A program made the translations under genes and the position numbers. Under the pieces are notes generated by a model. That model worked only from the letters and a program-made list of their open reading frames with translations, was not told the DNA's origin and made no database searches. This document shows positions 57,649 to 64,000 of a stretch of DNA of 64,000 bases, in pieces. Source of the stretch: Agelas oroides (Eukaryota; Porifera; Demospongiae; Agelasida; Agelasidae); the NCBI GenBank assembly GCA_949130485.1, contig OX422201.1:3260516-3324515 (forward strand). Reading direction: 5' to 3'. Numbering within the stretch: position 1 is the first letter of the stretch; each line of letters opens with the position of its first letter.

Positions 57649-60263
57649 GGTTGTTTCTCCATGTAACCGGTCACTACATTACATCATTGTGATGTAACCC
57701 ATCAGTACATCAGTACATTACATCATTATCTGCAACTGCTGTCACTACTGTCAGTAGTGTCACCACTGTCACAGTAGTCACTACTGTCACCTCTGTCACA
57801 GTAGTCACTACTGTCACAACTGTCACAGTAGTCACTAGTGTCACACTGTCACAGTAGTCACTACTGTCCCCACTGTCACAGTAGTCACTACCGTCACCTC
57901 TGTCACAGTAGTCACTACTGTCACCTCTGTCACAGTAGTCACTACTGTCACCTCTGTCACAGTAGTCACTACTGTCACAAATGTCACAGTAGTCACTAGT
58001 GTCACACTGTCACAGTAGTCACTACTGTTCCCACTGTCACAGTAGTCACTACCGTCACCTCTGTCACAGTAGTCACTACTGTCACCTCTGTCACAGTAGT
58101 CACTACTGTCACCTGTCACAGTAGTCACTACTGTGACAACTGTCACAGTAGTCACTACTGTTACCTCTGTCACAGTAGTCACTGCTGTCACCTCTGTCAC
58201 AGTAGTCACTACTGTCACAACTGTCACAGTAGTCACTATTGTCACAGTAGTCACTACTGTCCCCACTGTCACAGTAGTCACTACTGTCACTACTGTCACA
58301 CTGTCACAGTAGTCACAGTAGTCACAACTGTCACAGTAGTCACTACTGTCACCTCTGTCACAGTAGTCACTACTGTCACCACTGTCACAGTGGTCACTAC
58401 TGTCCCCACTGTCACAGTAGTCACTACTGTCACCACTGTCACAGTAGTCACAACTGTCACAACTGTCACAGTAGTCACTATTGTCACAGTAGTCACTACT
58501 GTCCCCACTGTCACAATAGTCACTACTGTCACCTCTGTCACAGTAGTCACTACTGTCACCACTGTCACAGTAGTCACTACTGTCACCTCTGTCACAGTGG
58601 TCACTACTGTCCCCACTGTCACAGTAGTCACTACTGTCACCACTGTCACAGTAGTCACAACTTTCACAACTGTCACAGTAGTCACTATTGTCACAGTAGT
58701 CACTACTGTCCCCACTGTCACAGTAGTCACTACTGTCACAGTAGTCACTACTGTCACAGTAGTCACTACTGTCACCTCTGTCACAGTAGTCACTACTGTC
58801 ACAGTGGTCACTACTGTCACCACTGTCACAGTAGTCACAACTGTCACAACTGTCACAGTAGTCACTATTGTCACAGTAGTCACTACTGTCCCCACTGTCA
58901 CAATAGTCACTACTGTCACCTCTGTCACAGTAGTCACAACTGTCACCACTGCCACAGTAGTCACTACTGTCCCCACTGTCACAGTAGTCACTACTGTCAC
59001 CACTGTCACAGTAGTCACAACTGTCCCCGCTGTCATAACTGTCACACTGTCACAGTAGTCACTACTGTCACCACTGTCACAGTAGTCACTACTGTTACCA
59101 CTGTCACAGTAGTCACTACTGTCACCACTGTCACAGTGGTCACTACTGTCACCTCTGTCACAGTAGTCACTATACTGTCACTATACTGTCACATGCAGTA
59201 GTCACCACTGTCACAGTAGTCACTATTGTCACAGTAGTCACTACTGTCACCTCTGTCACAGTAGTCACTACTGTCACCTCTGTCACAGTAGTCACCACTG
59301 TCACAATAGTCACTATTGTCACAGTAGTCACTACTGTCACCTCTGTCACAGTAGTCACTACTGTCACCTCTGTCACAGTAGTCACTACTGTCACCTCTGT
59401 CACAGTAGTCACTACTGTCACCACTGTCACAGTAGTGACTACTGTGACAGTAGTGACAGTAGTGACTACTGTGACAGAAGTGACAGTAGTGACTACTATG
59501 ACAGTGGTGACAGTAGTGACTACTGTGACAGTGGGGACAGTAGTGACCACTGTGACAGTGGTGACAGTAGTGACTACTGTGACAGTAGTGACAGTAGTGA
59601 CAGTAGTGACAGAGGTGACAGTAGTGACTACTGTGACAGTGGTGACAGTAGTGACCACTGTGACAGTGGTGACAGTAGTGACCACTGTGACAGTGGTGAC
59701 AGTAGTGACTACTGTGACAGTAGTGACTACTGTGACAGAAGTGACAGTAGTGACTACTGTGACAGTGGTGACAGTAGTGACTACTGTGACAGTAGTGACA
59801 GTAGTGACTACTGTGACAGAAGTGACAGTAGTGACTACTATGACAGTGGTGACAGTAGTGACTACTGTGACAGTGGGGACAGTAGTGACTACTGTGGCAG
59901 TGGGGACAGTAGTGACTACTGTGACAGTGTGACACTAGTGACTACTGTGACAGTAGTGACAGAGGTGACAGTAGTGACTACTGTGACAGAGGTGACAGTA
60001 GTGACTACTGTGACAGTGGGGACGGTAGACTACTGTGACAGTGGGGACAGTAGTGACTACTGTGACAGTGTGACACTAGTGACTACTGTGACAGTTGTGA
60101 CAGTTGTGACAGTAGTGACTACTGTGACAGGTGACTACTGTGACAGTGGTGACACTACTGACAGTAGTGACAGCAGTTGCAGATAATGATGTAATGTACT
60201 GATGTACTGATGGGTTACATCACAATGATGTAATGTAGTGACCGGTTACATGGAGAAGCACCC
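57649..60263. mobile_element. 2.6-kb foldback element with satellite arms and 8-bp duplication
   Basis: Unique terminal repeats of about 85 bp (GGTTGTTTCTCC at the left, inverted GGGTGCTTCTCC at the right, then CATGTAACCGGTCACTAC and TTACATCATTGTGATGTAA) enclose a satellite built on GTCACAGTAGTCACTACT. ATTGTGTG flanks it exactly (57641-57648 and 60264-60271). The satellite runs one way from about 57730 to 59436 and the opposite way from 59437 to about 60178. The basic unit is 18-27 bp, all multiples of three, so every frame stays open as Val/Thr-rich peptide; no gene is implied. Confidence 0.92.
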
Positions 60264-60271
60264 ATTGTGTG

Positions 60272-60561
60272 TAGGATTCACGCAGAAAAAGCAGCTTATC
60301 TGGCCATCAGCCTGAGGGAGGCCAGCTGCAACTGTGCTGACTAACCTACTCCCTGAATAGCGCGGAAATTATGAACCCTTGACCACTGCCCTGGATATTC
60401 CAGACAGGACTCAATCGGATGCGGTTGAAAGCTAGAACCCGTCGCAGAGATGAGAGCTGGCAGAGGATGTTGAACATCTCGTGCGTCTGGCCTATCCCGA
60501 GGCAGCTGAAGCTATGGTGGATGTGCTGACCAAAGACTAGTTTGTAGACGCTCTACCGGAT
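60272..60561 (+). pseudogene. Ty3/gypsy gag fragment
   Basis: The plus strand reads AEKAAYLAISLRE, then after frame breaks ELAEDVEHLVRLAYPEAAEA and MVDVLTKD, a TAG (60538-60540), then FVDALPD. This pattern (an AYLAISLRG-like start, ELA..I..L.RLAYP, LTKDQFIDALPD) is the core of gag from Ty3/gypsy elements with a retrotransposon gag domain, which forms the particle shell. Several stops show decay. The fragment is bordered at the left by the foldback element's right duplication and at the right by the start of the Mutator-like element, so both have landed in or next to it. Confidence 0.75.
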
Positions 60562-60649
60562 GCGAATTTTTATCTGACGCACAGAAGTCCATGTACTCGT
60601 ACTGCGCATGCGTGTTAAGGCGGAGCTTCATGGGTGAACCTTGAACTCG

Positions 60650-61583
60650 AGACAGCCACGGGTGAAAGATCTTTTGTACATTTGGTGAAATGGCTTTTAA
60701 AAAAGCCTTTGAGAAAAAATTTAAGGTAAGTCACTATACATGTAGCTATATAAAACGCATGTCCATCTTGTAGTTGAAAGTAGAGTTGTGAAAATTTATA
60801 CGCTTGAAGTACAACATAGCTTCCTTTTCTTGTAACGTGCTTACAAGACATGAGGTTCTTACAAAATCATGCGACTACAAAACATGAGACACTTTGTTTA
60901 GACAATGTACAGAATAATATAATAGCTAGTGTTAACAGCATCATAACGGATACATTGTAACAAGCAACTGCATGCCTACATTCACTGATCATAAACTTTG
61001 TGTGACTGGTGTGAATATTCTTGTAGCAAGGAATGATGTTGGATCAGGCTTAGGTAACTATAACACAAGGTAACAGCCATCCATTAATGGTCCTAAATTG
61101 TTGGTACTTCGTTACAGCACAGTTGCAGCCCTATACAGTTCAGCAGCAAACATTGGAGGTTTCTGACTCGCAGCAGTGAGGAAGATGTGCTGTGTAGTCA
61201 AAAGGGGAAGCAAAATTCTGTTTGGTGGGTGAACAGAAGCACACTATCTCACAAACTGAATCTGTCAGCAAGGTCAGTGTATGAGCCATTTCAATAAAAG
61301 CACTTGCACTGTATCACTGTATACAGGAAACGCACACCATTTCGAACCAGCTTATGGGTGACACAACATTTCTAACATTTCTCTGAGCTGAAGTGAAGAA
61401 CTTTTGTTACTGTATTCTTGTGGCTTGTATTGTTTCATCACCACTGCAACTGGTTTGCACTCAGTATGAGTGCCGTTTACAATAATATATGACTAATTTA
61501 TAACAAGTTGAGTACATCAAGAAAGTAAAGCTAAAACATTCTCACGTACAAAGTGTTGGGTTGTAAATGGGTGTACGAATATG
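60650..61583. other. subterminal non-coding region; possible small exon at 60689-60724
   Basis: ATGGCTTTTAAAAAAGCC leads to a donor AAG/GTAAGT at about 60724 on the plus strand (MAFKKAFEKKFK). It may be a leader exon driven from the element terminus or chance. Nothing else is seen before the transposase stop. Confidence 0.25.
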
Positions 61584-64000
61584 TCAATGTCCCTGTCCAT
61601 GTTTGAAGGGGTTTGGCTGATTTAATTTGACATTCAAACTAAGGCTATGCTTCCTTTTTGTGTGGTCTTGTTTACCACGTTTTGTTTGTGTATGGCAGTC
61701 TTCAGCAGAAGCTTTGCGTTTAGGGGGTCTTCCCGAGGGTGCATATTGACTTCCTCTTGCTATGCCTTCTCGGCGCCTTGCAATAGCTGTAGGTTGTACC
61801 TTGATACGTCTGGTTCCAGCAATAGTGGTACTTGCTGGTTGATTTTCACAAAGTATGAATGTAGTAGAGACGACAGCTGTGGAGTTGCTGAGGTTACTGG
61901 TTCTGATTTCTTGACAGTGTCCGTATAGACAGTAAAAAACTTGCAAAGGCCATTAAGGTATTGTGTATCCATTTGTTCAATCCTACTATCAATATCTGAT
62001 ATGAATTCATTTCGCAACTGTATTACCCTGTCCTTGAGCTGTTTTATCTCATCATTCTCCTCCAACAATCCTACCATTATATCTAAATTGGCTGCTCCCT
62101 CATCATGATGTGAATACTCATCTTCATGTGTATCCATTTTCTCCTCACACCCACCACTAAAATCATTGGATATGTTTCCATCATTCAAACTACCATAGAA
62201 CGATTTATCACCAGCGTTTTCAACTCCCACTGCCAAAACTGCATATCCATACCTTCCCTCTGAGCTGAAATATGGTATGTAGTTTATTGATGACAAGTTA
62301 TACTTCTTAGCTACCGCAGCCTGGTGTTTACATGGCTCACCTGTTGGTTTCCCTGTCCAAGCAATAGTGCATGTACAATGCCACCTGCTCGTATCTACTT
62401 CATATTCCACTCCATCATGACTCTGAATTTTAACTATGTACACACCTTCATAATCAGATTCCCTAATTTCACTCATGTTTACTTTTGAAGCTCCTAGTCC
62501 CTTAAACCGTAAAGCAATGTATCTGTCCATTCTATTATGAGCAACAGCAAGAAGACGGCATTCATAGTAGAGTTCGAAAGTAACTGTCATGAAGTCAAAC
62601 AGCTGCACTAAATTGTATGCTTTAACTCTCTTGAATACAATGTCCTTCAATATCCGAATGCCAGACTCTGCATAATTATTGGTATTGTTTCCTCTAAGTA
62701 AGGTTTGATCTCTGAAGCATATAGCCCATTCACCACGGCGCTCCCAGTAACCTTCCAAATGTTTCTTGAAATTGTCATACTTTCGTATAGCTGCATCCTC
62801 CTTCAATCTTTGGTACATTGCTTCCAGCTTGTCAGTATTTTCAGCATAAACTAGTTTCCTTACACATTCCATTAGGTACTGTTTGTCGTCTTTGTCTATA
62901 CTATTTTTGCTGTTCCATAACCATCGCCACATACTTTGTAAAAAATGAAACACGCATAAGAACAATTTGGCAGAAGGCCATGTTTTGTTTAATCCTTCCC
63001 TTTCAGGACTGCAGTCATCCGTTAGGATGTTATCAGGGTACATTTTGCCCCCAAGTGAACAGTTTGGAAATAGTTGCTTTAGCGTAGTCATTGCTTCAAA
63101 GATGATGTTTAAACTTTCCCCTGAAGTGATCACAACCCCTAATGGCAGACCTCCAGCTGCAGATGAAGTAGACAGTATGAACATGGGGTTATTAAAATCA
63201 TCTAATGAGGATGAGGAATCTACAAACATGATTTCGCCTGCCTGCTTTACATGTTCATGCACCCTGGCCATGAGAGGAGTGCATATAGCCAGCACCAGTG
63301 GCTGATCAGATCCCACTTCGCGTTTAGAGAATCTCTTCACTACTGCCTTCCCACCAGTACTCTTATTGTCATCATTGTATATAGCAACTCGTCGTTCCAG
63401 CTCCTCATAAACATCCTTTCCATTTCTTGCTCCCAACTTAGTTTTTCGACATACATTGTAAACATCACTAACTTTAGGATTGATATTTCGATCAGCAAGA
63501 GCCTGAGGGTTGTCCATTTTTAACATGAGTGTGGTTTCATACTCTAAGTGTGCACTGGCAGGAGAATGTCCCAGTTTGAACAACTCATAATAGTTCTTTC
63601 TTGTGTCTTCTGCAATAGGTCTAAATCTCAATGCATCTGCTGCATGAACTGGATGGTTGTGGTCATGTTTGAGGTTTACCAGTACAAGGTAGTCCTTATT
63701 TAATTTGCCACTTTTGCCACTAGGAGAGATAATGGTAACATTCATCTGTGCTGGACAGTGAGTGTGCTTACTACTGTGTTCTCTGAATGTTGTTTTGAGT
63801 AACCTAGTGCTTTTACTGTGCTTGCCAGTCTGCCGTTGATTATGATGGCAGCACAAAAATAGTTTTCTAACTACATGCTTTCCACTGCCTTTCCTATTAC
63901 GTTCATATACCATTGTCTCTTTAGTTTTCTCATTGTATTCATTAACCCATTTTCTAGCCTCCTGTTCTGACTTCAGTTTTATTTTAAATTCACATGAAAA
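61584..64000 (-). CDS. MULE-type transposase with FAR1/GCM-like and SWIM zinc fingers (5' end outside the window)
   Basis: The minus-strand frame is open from the window edge: 29 codons precede the ATG at 63913, so the true start may lie outside. From that ATG: a zinc-binding N-terminal region (CC at 21-22, C53, HDHNHP at 83-88) like FAR1/WRKY-GCM1 domains; a DDE domain with D232 (FVDSSSS), ILTDDCSPEREGL near 297-308 and E416 in NTNNYAESG; and a SWIM finger with C513, C515, C528 and H530. This is the plan of Mutator-like transposases, which cut out and insert DNA and give about 9-bp target duplications. The main frame stops at 61760. The next frame (to 61584) encodes the basic tail KVQPTAIARRREGIARGS and SGRPPKRKA, which looks like the proper C-terminus, so a frameshift near 61800-61850 is likely. 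Otherwise the gene is uninterrupted for more than 740 codons: a recent insertion or a domesticated gene. Confidence 0.88.

Larger units (their letters stand above)
60562..64000 (-). mobile_element. left part of a probable autonomous MULE-like element (continues beyond the window)
   Basis: GCGAATTTTTATCTGACGCA at 60562 matches the terminal repeat of the 32353-34629 element (one mismatch in 20), and ACTGCGCATGCGTG and CATGGGTGAACC follow in the same order. The 9 bp before it, CTACCGGAT, would be the target duplication. The transposase gene reads toward this end. The right end is outside the window, so membership is inferred. Confidence 0.6.

Noticed and set aside
57841-60186. Val/Thr-rich and His/Cys/Ser-rich open frames up to about 250 codons
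   Set aside because: All six frames are open because satellite units are multiples of three; no gene signal.

Overview
The window looks like nuclear DNA of a non-vertebrate metazoan. Genes have introns (two NNMT-type methyltransferase genes, each with an 84-bp-class and a 196-bp-class intron with GT/AG ends). Gene density is very low and most recognisable sequence is transposon-derived: Penelope-like elements with a GIY-YIG domain, CR1/Jockey-type LINEs, Ty3/gypsy fragments, tRNA-derived SINEs, a pogo-like element and many inverted-repeat DNA elements. A demosponge is my best guess from the short introns and repeat style, but this is inference, not proof.

Layout. 0.8-17 kb: an inverted pair of a dispersed repeat (859-2230 and 16310-17012) brackets small DNA transposons, a satellite-bearing inverted-repeat element (3281-4090), a cluster of palindromic motifs (4.85-5.0 kb), a mirrored Penelope-like element (7308-9338), a SINE head-to-head dimer (10566-11112), a second decayed Penelope-like element (11655-13500) and a pogo-like deletion derivative (13878-15155). 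17-23.7 kb: largely featureless, with three small terminal-inverted-repeat elements. 23.7-31.8 kb and 51.1-57.4 kb: two copies of a segmental duplication, each ending in an NNMT/PNMT/TEMT-family methyltransferase gene on the minus strand. These two genes are the best host genes here. The copies differ by indels, a 57-bp minisatellite, oppositely oriented gypsy fragments and a micro-inversion of about 190 bp. 31.8-42 kb: nested DNA transposons, a palindromic LINE fragment, a 3.5-kb foldback element (36431-39914) and a 1.9-kb element carrying exon-like pieces (39980-41877). 42.6-45.25 kb: a decayed LINE on the minus strand. 57.6-60.3 kb: a 2.6-kb foldback element whose arms are made of a short satellite, next to a decayed gypsy gag. 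60.56 kb to the window end: a Mutator-like element with a long, nearly intact SWIM-finger transposase.

How the parts fit. Eight inverted-repeat insertions in the window are flanked by 9-bp direct repeats (six exact, two matching 8/9). That duplication size is typical of Mutator-like (MULE) transposition, and a MULE-type transposase gene lies in the same window. The left end of the presumed transposase-bearing element (60562) matches the terminal repeat of a 2.3-kb non-autonomous element at 32353-34629, so these may be an autonomous/non-autonomous pair. The large foldbacks, the 55-bp minimal insertion and the nested chain at 31.8-34.6 kb suggest long-running MULE activity. All of this was read by eye; no alignment or database search was run.
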